DNA from: Sepioteuthis lessoniana
Lineage: Eukaryota > Mollusca > Cephalopoda > Myopsida > Loliginidae
Reading direction: 5' to 3'
Assembly (NCBI GenBank): GCA_963585895.1
Contig: OY757939.1
Location: forward strand, 23,454,436 to 23,518,435
Length of the DNA stretch: 64,000 nucleotides
Shown: positions 1-10,784 of the stretch, in pieces
How positions within the stretch are numbered: position 1 is the stretch's first letter
Layout: every line of letters begins with the position of its first letter
Made by a program: the position numbers and the translations under genes
Notes under the pieces: model-generated
Database searches by the model: none
What the model was told of the DNA's origin: nothing
What the model saw: the letters and a program-made list of their open reading frames with translations, nothing else

Positions 1-65
1 GTGATGAGAAAGTGAAATATACCAACACAAATTCCTGTCTTATTCTATCAATATTATATATGTAA

Positions 66-304
66 TCAACATCATGTCATGTTGACAGCCTCAGAAGTTC
101 CTTGACTCTCTTTAACCATCTGTCTCGATCATCCATCACTCCTGGCAGATATTCTGGGTTACATCCTGCGTCTGCATAGAGCTTAAGTAAGTCTTTACTA
201 GTTGGTCAACACTGGCACATCCACATATAAAATCCATAAGAGACTGTTGCTTGTGAGTTCGTCTCTGCTTATCTAGCAGTGCCCTGCACACCTTGTTCAT
301 CTTA
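66..304 (-). mobile_element. RTE-like LINE 3' fragment (distal half)
   Basis: Minus-strand remnant of the last part of a non-LTR retrotransposon ORF. It matches the better-preserved copy at 24.8-25.4 kb: the motif order ending in the Leu-Leu-Trp-Thr and Gly-Arg-Pro-Ala-Arg-Thr block is recognisable but broken by stops. The element's 3' end lies near 66-80, beside a short cat/gat tail. It is one half of an insertion whose other half is at 822-1155; a TG..CA element splits it. It is non-functional. Assignment to the RTE clade is by recall of family motifs and is moderate. Confidence 0.7.
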
Positions 305-308
305 TTTG

Positions 309-817
309 TGTTATATAATTAAGGAATGATTTTTTTTATATTAATCATTTTTCATTAATTTTATTTTATCATTCAGTTTCATTGGACTTTGAAATATTCG
401 GGTTAAGAGTTCAGGTGTGTAGTCCATTGGTGCAGTTTACGCTTGCGCACAAAGGATATGATGATCACCATTATCATAATAAACCCCAGACAGGAAATGA
501 GGTTGGAGTGTGGATGATGTCATGCCCAGAAGAGATGGGCTGAGAATTTGGAAGATTTTGAAAAAGATTCAGTTGAGTTCCAACCATGATGTTGAGAAGT
601 TGGGGTCCGACCAGGCAGTTGAGAAATTGAGATTGGACCACGAGACGTGTCAAATGTTGGGGGTGTTGTTAGCATTGTATGATACGAAAGACTTTTAAGA
701 ATTGTCTCTTTCCTCGTGTCGAAGAACCAAAGTCTGAAGTTATTAAATGCATTCATATCTGAACAACGGAGTCGCCTGTGTTTTATATTTGCATATGTAT
801 ACGTGTATTATACAACA
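309..817 (+). mobile_element. TG..CA element (solo LTR or Ginger-like MITE), copy 1
   Basis: A 509-bp insertion inside a LINE copy. Its ends are inverted: TGTTATATAATT at the left and ..ATTATACAACA at the right. It is flanked by a perfect 4-bp duplication tttg (305-308 and 818-821). The LINE sequence resumes exactly across the gap, so both borders are well supported. About 350 bp match copy 2 at 59876-60324 in the opposite orientation. Termini TG..CA, a 4-bp duplication and an internal AATAAA fit a solo LTR. The inverted match of 11-12 bp would also fit a Ginger-type non-autonomous transposon. No coding capacity is seen. Confidence 0.75.
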
Positions 818-821
818 TTTG

Positions 822-1155
822 GATGGTTTGAGAAATGGGAGGCAAGTGCTGTTCATTTGCTGTTTTGTGGGGTGTTGCTTCTGGGATTTGTTCATGACAG
901 CACACAGCATTCTTTTGTAGTTCCCATCTAGCTTTTTCTCAATGTGTTTTGTAAGTGTCCATGTGGTGCATCTGTATAGTTGTATTGATCCAACTTAAGC
1001 TTGGAAAAAATCCTGTCTTATTTTATCAGATAGATCAGATTTCTCTATGAGAGATAACCTGTCAATAGCATTCCATTTCTTTGCTAGGCATATGTTGAGA
1101 TCACTTTCAGTAGATGAGATATTGCTGCTGAAGTATGTGAACGGGTCTACAAATT
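822..1155 (-). mobile_element. RTE-like LINE fragment (proximal half)
   Basis: Continuation of the LINE copy at 66-304, interrupted by the insertion at 309-817. On the minus strand it carries decayed versions of the Tyr-Leu-Gly-Ser, Lys-Ala-Trp-Thr-Ala-Ile-Asp and Leu-Leu-Tyr-Gly-Cys-Thr-Thr blocks that follow the reverse transcriptase core in this family. It is truncated upstream and carries stops and frameshifts. Confidence 0.7.
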
Positions 1156-1160
1156 TAGGT

Positions 1161-1331
1161 TTGGTTTGGTTTGGTTTTATGGAATATCAACCATTGAAAG
1201 TTATTTAATACCAAAGCCTCTTTATACATATATATTGAATATATCCAGGACATTTGTTGGCGGGGTGGTGGTGCTTAAACCTCTGCAGAGATGCAGTCAG
1301 TGTATTCTACAGCCCCAGCTGACTGGGCTTA
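1161..1331 (-). mobile_element. LR retroposon, internally deleted
   Basis: Minus-strand LR copy with both ends present: the (AAACC)n tail and hairpin at 1161-1235, and the 5' end (the ctgcagagatgcagtc block, ending in gactgggc) at 1280-1331. The central several hundred bases are missing, joined at an AT-rich stretch near 1235-1250. Confidence 0.75.
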
Positions 1332-1508
1332 TTTAGAGGTTTTCCACTTAGAGTTGAGTCGTCTCTTTTTGTTTAAAATGCATGTATTGTTTTATTTGCA
1401 TTCCTGTTGCGGCCAGAAAGCAAATTTTATTCAAGAAAATTGACCATTTGAAGGTGTATTTTGGTGAATAGTCAAATTTATGAAACTGTTCACTGGGTTC
1501 TTGGATAT

Positions 1509-1800
1509 TTGAGGTTCGTCCAAAAAGTTCTAAGCCTCACCAGGATGGAGTTGGAGAAAAAGACAGTTTTTTCATTTTCTTCAATATATAATCCCCCTTG
1601 ACATCAATATATTTGATCCAATGATACTTGAGCATTGCAATCCCTTCACGGAAGAAGGTGGCATCCTGGTCCTCTAAAAACTCCTTCGCAGTACATATGT
1701 CCTCATCATTGTTTCCAAAATGGTGACTATGCAGGTTGGATTTGAGTTTAGAATATATTGATAGTAGAAGAATAAGATCCCCTGCAAAAAAAAAAAGGTG
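1509..1800 (-). mobile_element. Mariner-like transposase C-terminal relic (lineage 1)
   Basis: The minus strand encodes a decayed segment with the pattern Ala-Lys-Glu-Phe-Leu-Glu-Asp-x-Asp-Ala-Thr-Phe-Phe-Arg-Glu-Gly-Ile, then a Tyr-Ile motif. This is the usual C-terminal end of a mariner transposase. It is followed near 1511-1540 by TIR-like sequence (ttcgtccaaaaagttctaag). The catalytic region is absent. Unrelated AT-rich sequence and an LR core piece follow. Confidence 0.65.
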
Positions 1801-1804
1801 TTTT

Positions 1805-1918
1805 AGGTATGACACTAAACTGCATCCAGTTGTGAGGCTTCAGTTTTGGAATTCTGGAGAGAGTGGAGTTATCCATTCATTGCCATTACTCCCAGGTCCA
1901 CTGTGACTGAGTGGTAGT
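1805..1918 (+). mobile_element. LR core fragment
   Basis: A short match to the LR central domain: the tatgacactaaac block, then cattgccattactcccaggtcc. Both ends are missing. Confidence 0.6.
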
Positions 1919-2714
1919 TGCTGTTAGGGTATCATCGATGGGTTAGATAGATCTGTTGGAGATATTAAGTATTTACAAGTTTGAAATAATTGTGAAGGTG
2001 ATTTTTTTGGTATACAATTTGAAACTATAATTTTAAAACTTACTTTTACCTAAAATAACCTTAGAGTTATCATACCATAGAACCTTTTATGTTCTCTAAC
2101 TACACAATGATCAACCAGTTCCCAGCTCCTTTCTTTTTGTCCTGTCAGTGTTGGGTCTTTTATTTTTGCAATCTTGTGTCATTTCTGTTATTGTTGCTTC
2201 ATCCTATTGTTTTATGTTCTTCCTTTGCTAGGGCAAAGGTCCATGCAGACACATTTTTATGTGCACATATCACTTTATTTCAAGACAACAACCTTTCCGA
2301 CATTACTCGTTTTGCTTATGGGGAGCCAGTTAGAGTAGAGATGGAATTATCGACCACCCTCTTCAGGTGATTCCTTCAGACTAGAGTTTTCACTAAACTT
2401 CTTTCTACATTTGATCATCTGACTTTCTCGTTCAATGAAAGTCAAGCTCTTTAATGACCTTGGGGTTCATTACACATCAATCACACTTATTTGACTAAAT
2501 GGTTTTCACCACCATTTTAAACTATCTACACTACTTGCCAATTATAGATTTTGCCAGTCTATTTCTTAACCAACCTATTAAAAATGATTAATAGCAATAG
2601 TTACGAAAAAACCCCTGTATAATTGCTTACAGAAAGAAAGACTTTGGTAAGAAAGGGTTAAACAACCAATCAACACACCTGTTAAAAAAAGATTAATCAG
2701 AATAGTTACTTGAA
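1919..2714. other. No recognisable feature
   Basis: AT-rich sequence with only short chance frames. The 93-codon frame at 2089-2370 is rich in Phe, Leu and Cys and has no motif I recognise, so I do not call it a gene. Confidence 0.5.
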
Positions 2715-2890
2715 ACAATGGTTTTGGTTTGGCTTCTTTGTTTAATGTCAGATCAAATTTCATGGGTTATTTAATGCCAGAGCCGTCCTTGTAAAAAACT
2801 GTAGTGATACTATTCAACTGTTAGCCTGGGAGATACAAAGGTGGGGGTACCTTTCCCATAGGGATCAGATCAAAAGAAAATATTACTATT
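2715..2890 (-). mobile_element. SINE-B, truncated
   Basis: Minus-strand SINE-B carrying the (AAACC)-type tail, the hairpin module (disturbed) and the body up to the cccttgggaaaggt-equivalent block. The tRNA head is missing. A second bare tail fragment lies at 2969-3033. Confidence 0.65.
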
Positions 2891-3033
2891 ACTCAGAAGC
2901 AGATGATGCTATGAGGATAGTTGCTTTTATAAAATCAAACTCTTTGTTTTCTTATTTGTATGCATTTCATGGTTTGGTTTCTTGGTTTTATATTCATGGG
3001 TTATTTAATGCTAAAGCCATCCTTGGTCATCAT

Positions 3034-3525
3034 TCTCACTTTTATGTCTGATGATTGTGCATACCACATGAAACTTTAAGTTGTATTAATTATTTTATAT
3101 TTTTCTGTGGTTTATACCTGTTTTACTGTCAAGTACTTTTCACTCTGGCAAAGGAATTTTCGGCTGCCGCTCGCATAATGCAAAGCTCTTCGAATGAATT
3201 GAGCACTCTGGTATCCGGTAAGGTATAAAATGTAAAAAAATGAATGTGACTACTTAATACCTTATAATTCCCTAGCTAACGTGGTACGCTTGTTGGCTGA
3301 GCAGCCTGATACTAAATCTAACGTAAAGTTGGGTTAGTTTTGATCCTAGCTTCAAGCGCCCTATGTGTCTAGCCACACTGAAGAGTTGTGATACAGCAAA
3401 ACAGTCTGTCAGTGGATGACTATATATTATAGCAGTGTATGGTTGTCACTATCTCACTTGGTGGGCTTCTTGCAGACCAAATGGGGTATAATTTGGAGAA
3501 TGCTCAATATCTGTGATAGAGCTAT
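3034..3525. other. Unassigned, slightly GC-richer patch
   Basis: Between a SINE-B tail and a mariner. The segments at 3145-3215 and 3280-3370 contain several CpGs and read unlike the surrounding AT-rich DNA. I recognise no family or frame. Confidence 0.4.
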
Positions 3526-4428
3526 TATACGAGGTACATATGAGATGTTTCCAGACTTTTTTTGTATGGACATTTATAACTGTTGTACACTCTTGAAAAT
3601 TCACTATGTTATTGCTATACATCTTATGAGATGACTGACCAATTTTTATGATTTCAGGTTCAAGTAAACAGCTACAGCAGCAATTGGAATACACCCTAGT
3701 AAAGCCTGATTATCACAGCTGGTGAATTTCAAAAATGCAATTTGACACTTTAGAAGAATGATATGCAATAAAATTCTGTTTTAAACTTGGAAAAAATGCC
3801 ACAGAAACGTATGGAATGCTTCAGACTGCTTTTCGACCATCTTGCATGAATTGAGCATCAGTTTTTGAGTAGCATAAGAGATTCAAGGAAGGCAGGGAGT
3901 GTGAGGGATGATGAAAGGTGTGGGAGGAGTAAGGAAGTCAATACACCAGAGTTGATTGGCCAAAGAGTTAGGGTTAGGGTTAGGCTTACTATGTTGAAGT
4001 TTTAAGGGAGTTCTGGAAGAGATTCTGTCGGAAGAGGCCAGCACTCTTCAGTGGCATTTCCACTAGGACAATGCACCAGTCTACAACTCCATCCTTGTTA
4101 CAGACTATTTGACCAAGATGGGCATCAAGACAGTTCCTCAGCCTCCCTATCATCCTGACCTTGCTCCCTGTGACTTTTGGTTATTCCTTAAGCTCAGAGT
4201 CTGTCATTATGAGACAATTGAGGAGATGAAAGAGGCTGTGATGAAGATCATTGACATGCTCACACAAGAGGACTTCCATGGGGCCTTCTAGAAGTTGTTG
4301 GAATGGTACAACAAGTGCATTGCAGCCGGAGGAGATTACTTCGAAGGGGAGTAGAGTTTCATGTGTGTACTATCAATAAACGTGCCCATACGAAAAAGTC
4401 TGGAAACTTATCATATGCACCTTGTATA
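3526..4428 (+). mobile_element. Mariner (DD34D) copy with internal deletion
   Basis: A complete but dead Tc1/mariner insertion. The inverted ends match over about 40 bp: tatacgaggtacatatgaga at the left, and the complement of the right end reads tatacaaggtgcatatgata. TA dinucleotides flank it. On the plus strand the C-terminal catalytic part is readable: Asp at 4067-4069 in Asp-Asn-Ala-Pro, then exactly 34 residues, then Asp at 4172-4174 in Cys-Asp-Phe-Trp, preceded by His-Pro-Asp-Leu-Ala-Pro. This DD34D spacing is the mariner signature. A TAG stop sits immediately before the first of these aspartates. An N-terminal piece (3798-3965) is joined to the C-terminal part by a deletion of some 400 bp, judged from the usual 1.3-kb length. 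Confidence 0.9.
3968..3984 (+). repeat. Short telomere-like TTAGGG tract
   Basis: Seventeen bases of perfect (TTAGGG)n, 2.8 units, lying where the N-terminal and C-terminal parts of the mariner are joined. TTAGGG is the usual animal telomere unit. Confidence 0.85.
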
Positions 4429-4466
4429 TATAATAATGATAAAAAAAACAAAAAAAACTAATATAC

Positions 4467-4489
4467 ATATATATATATATATATATATA
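4467..4489. repeat. (AT)n microsatellite
   Basis: Perfect AT dinucleotide run between the mariner and the SINE-B cluster. Confidence 0.95.
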
Positions 4490-5115
4490 CTGGGGAGACT
4501 CTATGGCAAAGTGGCGAATGTGTTCGACTGTGACTTCATAGTAAGGAAGTTTGAACTCAATTCACTTTTAGACTAATGCCCTTGGGAAAGATATGAACTT
4601 GTAGAAGAACAGTCGTGGTACTATTTAACCCATAGCTGGGAATAGAGAGGATAGAAAAAGCATAAATAAGAATATTATAAATACTAGGAACCTATGAAGA
4701 TAGATTGGTTTGATTTCTTTGTTTAATGGCATATAAACCTTCCTAGGTTATTTAATTCCAAAGCTATCCTTGTAGAAGAACAGTAGAGGTACTATTTAAT
4801 CCATAGTTGGAAATAGAGAGGACAGAAAAAGCATAAAAATATCATAAATACAAGGAACCATAAATGGTTTAGATTGATTTGGTTATGTTGTTTAATGGCA
4901 CATCAACCTTCGTGAGTTATTTAATGCCAAAGTCCATCCTTGTTGAAGAACAGTTGAAATACTATTTAATTCGAAGCTGTGAGGGTAAGGGGGTTCATAC
5001 CTTTCCCCAGGATATTAGTTCAAAAGTGAATGTAATAGTGTGACTGGAGCTTTAATTTGCTTATTTTGAGGCTGCAGTCCTGCACTTTAGACAGTATACA
5101 ATGGGTACTCTTCTT
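4490..5115. mobile_element. SINE-B-related cluster with tRNA-like head
   Basis: A plus-strand tRNA-like head at 4491-4565 has a perfect A box (tggcaaagtgg) and a B-box-like agtttgaactc. It runs into a SINE-B body. Minus-strand SINE-B tail and hairpin modules follow at about 4690, 4870 and up to 5110. Two of these share a 165-170 bp unit containing the atagagaggacagaaaaagc block, so the cluster is partly tandem. The same extra block recurs at 53465-53530. Confidence 0.65.
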
Positions 5116-5149
5116 GTTTTTGTTGGAAAGACAAGATTATATTTTGGTT

Positions 5150-5518
5150 TAGTTTGCTTTTAGGGCATATCAACCATTGTAGGTTACTTAATGCCAAATT
5201 CATTTTTATACATATAAACAGTTTTTTATACATATAAACAGTTCTATTTCAAACAATTCACTTTAACGTAAGTACTGTTAAAATGTCAAACACTTATATT
5301 TGGCCCATAGATAGAATGCTATCAGGTGCTACTGCTCTGGGCCAAAGTTGACCTGGGAGCACTGGCAATAAAGAGTTACAACACATTCCTCAAAGCTTGA
5401 ACATTACTGGAGCCTCACCATCTGATTGTTTTGTGTTATATCCAGGAAACTCATTGGGGGAATCTTACCCCTCTGCAGAGATGTAGCTGGTGTATTCTGC
5501 AGCCCAAGCTAACTGGGC
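5150..5518 (-). mobile_element. LR retroposon
   Basis: Minus-strand LR with tail hairpin (5165-5205), a shortened central region and the conserved core and 5' end (5290-5518). Confidence 0.8.
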
Positions 5519-6114
5519 CAGGGATTATATTTTGGTAAAGCATTCGATTCCATACATAGAGGAAAGATAGGGCAAGTACTTCTAGCACATTGTTTTCCAA
5601 AATAAACCATTACCACTATAATGACGCTCTACGAAGACGTGAAGGCAATAATTTACTTACTGATTTTGTCGACAATGTCACTCAAGTCTTTCAAGGAGAA
5701 AAATTGGCACCATATCAGTTCATCACCTGCCTATATAATGTACTACGAAGATCAATAGATCTAATGAAATAAAATTGTTTTACTGGAGTCTAAGTGGCGG
5801 CAAGTCTCCAAGACTCTTAATTATTCTAGTTGATCTTAACAGTGTTGTGGTGTAAATGGTTTTGTTTCTTCCTCTGATCTCCATTTATGCCAGTCTCCTT
5901 TCCAATCCCTTGGAGAGTGTTCTAAGCACAATAACTATAATTGGTATCTGTATCACCTTCATGTTCCATCATCTTTTTCAGCTCTCTGGTAAGATCCAAA
6001 TATTTGTCTATTTTTTCACTTTCTTTTATTTTCACACTGTAGTCTTCTGGAAAAGAATTATCTCATTCCATTTTTTTAAATGTTTCTTTATATCTTTTTA
6101 TTGTCATTTAGTTG

Positions 6115-6115
<1 letters not shown>
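5519..6115. other. No recognisable feature
   Basis: AT-rich. The frames at 5590-5772 and 5856-6176 lack recognisable motifs, and the second ends inside an (AT)n run. Neither is supported as a gene. Confidence 0.5.

Positions 6116-6167
<52 letters not shown>
6116..6167. repeat. (AT)n microsatellite
   Basis: About 52 bp of perfect AT repeat immediately before a foldback element. Confidence 0.95.
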
Positions 6168-6168
<1 letters not shown>

Positions 6169-6189
6169 GTGTGTGAGGTTTGTGTGTAT

Positions 6190-6325
6190 GTTTCATTAAA
6201 TATGACAGTGAAGGATTATTTATGGGAATTTTTATAATTTATTCTTGTAGCATGTTTATTTACAAGCAAGAAAAACTTATTAAGATTTTCAATAAATAAT
6301 CCTTCTCTGTCATGTTTAATGAAAC
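6190..6325. repeat. Foldback inverted repeat
   Basis: Arms of about 45 bp (6190-6234 and 6281-6325) are inverted copies with only a few mismatches; both begin gtttcattaaa on their own strand. The loop is about 45 bp. It is probably a small foldback MITE; I cannot see a clear target duplication. Confidence 0.8.
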
Positions 6326-6831
6326 TTAAAAGAGAATCTGATAGTAGTGAAGGCTTGTGTAGGATCAGCCACACTTTTTGGCAGTGTTGAAAGCATATGG
6401 GGGCTCAAATGCTCATGACAAACCAAATGAACAACTTCCCCCATGTTTTATTATCTCAGAGTTTGACTGCTTTGAATGTACTTTTCTTTTTCTGCTTTAT
6501 TCTTTTGTGCTTGGTGTCTAGCTACACTCCTCAACAGGCAAGTCTGATGGGGGAATAGTCATAATCACTGACAACTTGACAATTTAATTAATAATAGCAA
6601 ATATATCACGCACATCACACAAAATAACAGTAATAATTCTTAATAATATAATATGTAGTTATGATAAATTATATTAACCATATATATTATAAATAATAAA
6701 TTACATTTATTAAAATAACTGTTTACTTGATAAAAAATGTCATTTCTTTTAGTTTCAATGGAACAGTTAATAGTAAATAAACAAGTGATGTAAACAGCAA
6801 TATGCTACAATAAAATAGATATATTATTATC
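6326..6831. other. No recognisable feature
   Basis: AT-rich unique-looking sequence between a foldback repeat and LINE fragments. Confidence 0.5.
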
Positions 6832-6945
6832 AAGGCATGGATTTCCTTGACTCTCTCCCACTATCTGTCTCTCTCAACCATTGCTCTTGATAAGTTCTCT
6901 GGATGGCACTCAGTATCCAAACCGAACTGATAAAGAAAATCATTG
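6832..6945 (-). mobile_element. LINE 3' fragment
   Basis: Short minus-strand match to the extreme 3' end of the LINE (the tttccttgactctctcnc block). Confidence 0.6.
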
Positions 6946-7118
6946 GTATCTAGAGACTCTTTTTACCAAAAATAATCAGATATTTCAAAAATATGAAAAA
7001 GGATGATTAGACCAAAACCTTTTCAGCCCCACCTCATATACATTGTCTAAGTTTTATAAGCTTGAGATTTTGGTAAGCTTTTTTTAGAAAAAAATCATTA
7101 AAAAGCAAGAGACTCATT

Positions 7119-7560
7119 TTCATCATCACGGTATGCTGACAGCATAGGTTTCCCTTGACTCTCTCTTGCCATTCATCCCTATCCATCATTGCTTATGGCA
7201 AGACTTTTCGATGGTATCCAGAGCTAATGAATGTAAGGTTTTGCTGGTTGGTCAGCACTGGAGTGTCCATAAGTAGGAGTCCATTGGAGAATCTTGCTGA
7301 TGTGTTCATCCTTTCTTCACCAACAGTGACCAGCAAGTTTTGTTCATCTTACTTGGATGGTTTGTGAGATGGTAGATAAGTGGTTGTACAACAGAGGTTT
7401 TGTAGAGTATTGCTTCTAGGATTTGTTCAAAACAGTTCACAGCATACTCATGTGTTTCCTATCTACCTTTTTCTACATGCGTTTTGTTAAAATCGAAGTG
7501 GTGCAGCCATACAATAGTACTAAGAAGGTTGGAAGAATTCCAGTTTTATTTCATGAGAGA
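7119..7560 (-). mobile_element. RTE-like LINE 3' fragment
   Basis: Minus-strand copy of the LINE C-terminal region, starting at a cat-rich 3' end near 7119. It runs back through the GHCW-type and Cys-Thr-Thr blocks to about 7560. Stops and frameshifts throughout. Confidence 0.75.
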
Positions 7561-8134
7561 ATAATGAGAAAACATAGATATAAAAAATATTCATTAATAA
7601 GCCACAAAATTACAGACAATGAAATATCTATACACACATGTATATATTAAAATTACCTAGCAACAAATGTATTTGTGAAATCTATTCATAAGAAACTGTG
7701 ATAACAGTAAAATAATAAAACTTTAAAGAAGAGTGATTTTCTTAGAAGATTAATTTTCATCTGACTTTCTTTCCATCATGATTTTTCTTCCACAGGTATA
7801 ACCTTCATTTTTTGGGAAATGGTTGCTTTTAAGAAAAAAGGTTGGGGTTAATTTAACTCTCTGAAAAATGATTGGCACAAAAAATTTAGAACGTAATTTA
7901 TTTTAACATTCTCTACAAACATTTTTTTTTGCTTTTGAACAGCATTTAATGGATCACGACAAAATTTCCTCAAAAGAAATGAAGGTCATGTTCATTGATC
8001 ATTCAAACCAAGTAAGTTAAATACATTTTTATTCAAAGATATTCCAGATTAAGCTGAATATTTACTGACAAAACTTATATAATGACCTGTTTCCTTAAAT
8101 AATATGTTTTTGGATGATGGATTACTCAGGATAT
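7561..8134. other. No recognisable feature
   Basis: AT-rich sequence preceding an LR insertion. No motif recognised. Confidence 0.5.
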
Positions 8135-8469
8135 TAGCCCAGTTGGCTGCGACTGTAGAATACACAGAGTGAATCTCTGCAGAGAGGTAAGACTCCATCC
8201 CCAATGAGTGCTCTGGAAATAGCATTAAATAATCTGATGGCGAGGCTCCATCATTAGAGATTTGGGGAATATGGAATATCACTTCATTGCTATTACTCAC
8301 AGGTCCACTTTGACCTGAAGTGGTAGCACCAGATAGGATCCTATCTACGTGCGCAAACAAATGATTGATGTTAAATTGTGACTATTATGTAGTAATACTT
8401 GAAACTATTTAAGTTTGTGCAAAATAGAAATCAGGCTTGTATAAAAATGTTAACAAAATGTATATATAA

Positions 8470-8516
<47 letters not shown>

Positions 8517-8690
8517 AATTATATTTAATATATATGTATAAAAAGGATTTGGCATTAAATAACCCACAATGGTTGATATACCATAAAACCCAATTAAACC
8601 AAATTATATATATTTAACATATGTATTAAGAGGATTTGGCATTAAATAACTCACGGTAGTTGATATGTCATAAAACCAAATCAATCATCA
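8135..8690 (+). mobile_element. LR retroposon with exact A box
   Basis: Plus-strand LR. Its first bases, tagcccagttgg (8135-8146), match the tRNA A-box consensus TRGYNNARNNGG. About 45 bp on, ggtaagactcc is a 9/11 B-box match. The conserved core follows, an (AT)n run sits in the middle (8472-8510), and the tail hairpin is present twice (about 8545-8610 and 8630-8690). This copy is the clearest evidence that LR has a polymerase III type head. Confidence 0.85.
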
Positions 8691-9397
8691 GGAGATTTGA
8701 ATTACCACTGCTTTGATGAATGAGAAAATTTCAATTTTAGATTAAAATTTTCATGTTAAACGATTCAAATGACTTTTGAAGAATTGACCAAAGAAACTGC
8801 TGCAAATGAGTCACTCAAAGGAAAATAGAAAGTCAAGTTTACCATACTAAAAGTACAAAAATATTGATGAGCACTTGTAAACATATAACAGACCCTCCTG
8901 ATACTGCTGTTTATATGTTATATTATTGGATATTGACTTGAAGACCCCTTTGACATCTGTTTGTGCAGCTTACAGAAGTTGGACACTGGAAATAAAAATA
9001 ACTGGAAATGCACCTGGTACCTAAAGTAAACAGAATGCAAGTGTTCCTGGTGAAAATGTCATGTAAATTGCATGGTTGGCATGCTAGAAGGAAGTGTGAT
9101 CATGTGTGTTGAGTAGGCAGCTGGCTGAACGAGATGTGATCACAAGAATTTTCATGCGTGTCCGAGATATTATGTAAACTGGAAGGTTTCGATTGAAACC
9201 AGAAGAGGTTTCTCTGAAGATTTGTATCTCTGCCCTTGTGTGTGCAGCTCAGCTGTCTTTGACCTCTTATTTACTGTCCGTACATTTTGGGTAATAAAAG
9301 AAAAGAAAAGTCTGGTTGTTTTTCTCTGATTTACAACAATATTGCCTTTTATTATTACTCAGACTTCCATTTATATCTTACATTATACTACTTCTAT
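8691..9397. other. Unassigned segment, possible old retroelement end
   Basis: The part at about 9060-9310 is less AT-rich and ends with a polyadenylation-like gtaataaaag. I cannot place it in a family. Confidence 0.35.
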
Positions 9398-9640
9398 ATT
9401 CGCTAATGGTCCGGGAGATTGGGGTTCAATCCCAGGTCAGTCATACCAAAGACTCAAAAAATAGTACTTGATATCTCCTTCCTTAACACTCAGCATTATA
9501 AGGTACGTATCAAGGGTAAAGTGGAGTAATCCAAGGGAAGGAGTAGCGCCCTCCCCTACACCTTAGTATAGTAGCTAATGAAAAGGGAGTCTTTAGGTCG
9601 CCCTCGACTATGGTCGCCAACTTTACTTATATTTGACGTT
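9398..9640 (+). mobile_element. SINE-A, 5' truncated
   Basis: Plus-strand SINE-A starting at the end of the A-box region. It keeps the exact B box (ggttcaatccc) and the full body to the 3' end cgccaactttact. A short tatatt repeat on both sides may be the target duplication. Confidence 0.85.
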
Positions 9641-9986
9641 GGTCAACACCCATCTTCTAACTTGTTCTTTCATTCTGCTCCATGTTTTATCGTCTGCCAC
9701 CATATTTGTTGATGCTGTCGTCTTGTGTCACATCTGTGTTTTTCTTTTCTTACTCGTTACCGCAACTCTGTTTTTTTTGTGGATATAACAACATCGTAGA
9801 CACCATTCTTATGGGGACATCTTTGATTTCTTTAAACACATCCATTTTATCTGCAGAAAAATTTATGGGCTCAGAAGAAATCAACTGTTCCATTTGATAA
9901 TCCTCAACAACTGATTAACTGTTTGAACAATTTTCTCAATTTTAGAATCGTTTTAGTCACCTGATTGAAACTATCCAATCAGAGCT
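9641..9986. other. No recognisable feature
   Basis: AT-rich. A 71-codon frame here has no recognisable motif. Confidence 0.5.
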
Positions 9987-10632
9987 GGTTGGTTGGGTTT
10001 TATGGCATATCAACCTTTGTAGGTTATTTAATGCCAAATCCATTTTTATACAAATTAACAATTCTATTTCAAACAATTCAGTTTACCATGAGTACACGGT
10101 TTAATTGTTCAAAACATTTCTATTTCAAGCTATTCAATCAAGTCAAACAGTTCTAATTTAACCAATTCAGTTTAGTATAAGTATAGATTTTGTTTACACA
10201 CAGTTAAATATCAAAACAGTTCTATTTTAAACAATTCAGTTTAGCCTAAGTACAGTTTCAATGTCAAAAATAGTTTAATTTCAAACAATTCAGTTTAGCA
10301 TAAGTATGCAATTTACATGTCAAACAGTTCTATTTTGAACAATTCAGTTTAGTGTAAGTACACAGTTTAAATGTCAGAACAGTTCTATTTCAAGTAATTC
10401 AGTTAAGCATAAGTAGGAATTGATAGACCCCTAACAGGTGCTACCAATCCGAGCCTGAGTGGACCTGGGAGTGATGGCAATGAAGGGGTACACAGCCTTC
10501 CCCAAAGCTCCAGCATCACTGGAACCTCACAATTAGATTGTTTAGTGTCACATCTAGGACATTTGTGGGGGGGGGGTCTTACTCCTCTGCGGAGGTGCAG
10601 TCTGTGTATTCTCCAGCTCCAGCTGATTGGGC
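9987..10632 (-). mobile_element. LR retroposon with internal tandem units
   Basis: Minus-strand LR with tail hairpin, then about five repetitions of a 65-75 bp unit built on the caaacaattcagtttagcataag block, then the core and 5' end near 10632. Confidence 0.85.
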
Positions 10633-10784
10633 AAAATCAGAGCAGATTGACCTCAGGTTCAATAGCTTTCAATTCAGGTGTTTAATGGCTTAGAACTTAT
10701 GTAAATCATTTATACTACGTGTAAATAATAAATTTTACCAATCTATTGCATATATATGATAGGATTATTCTGATATAGTTTGGA

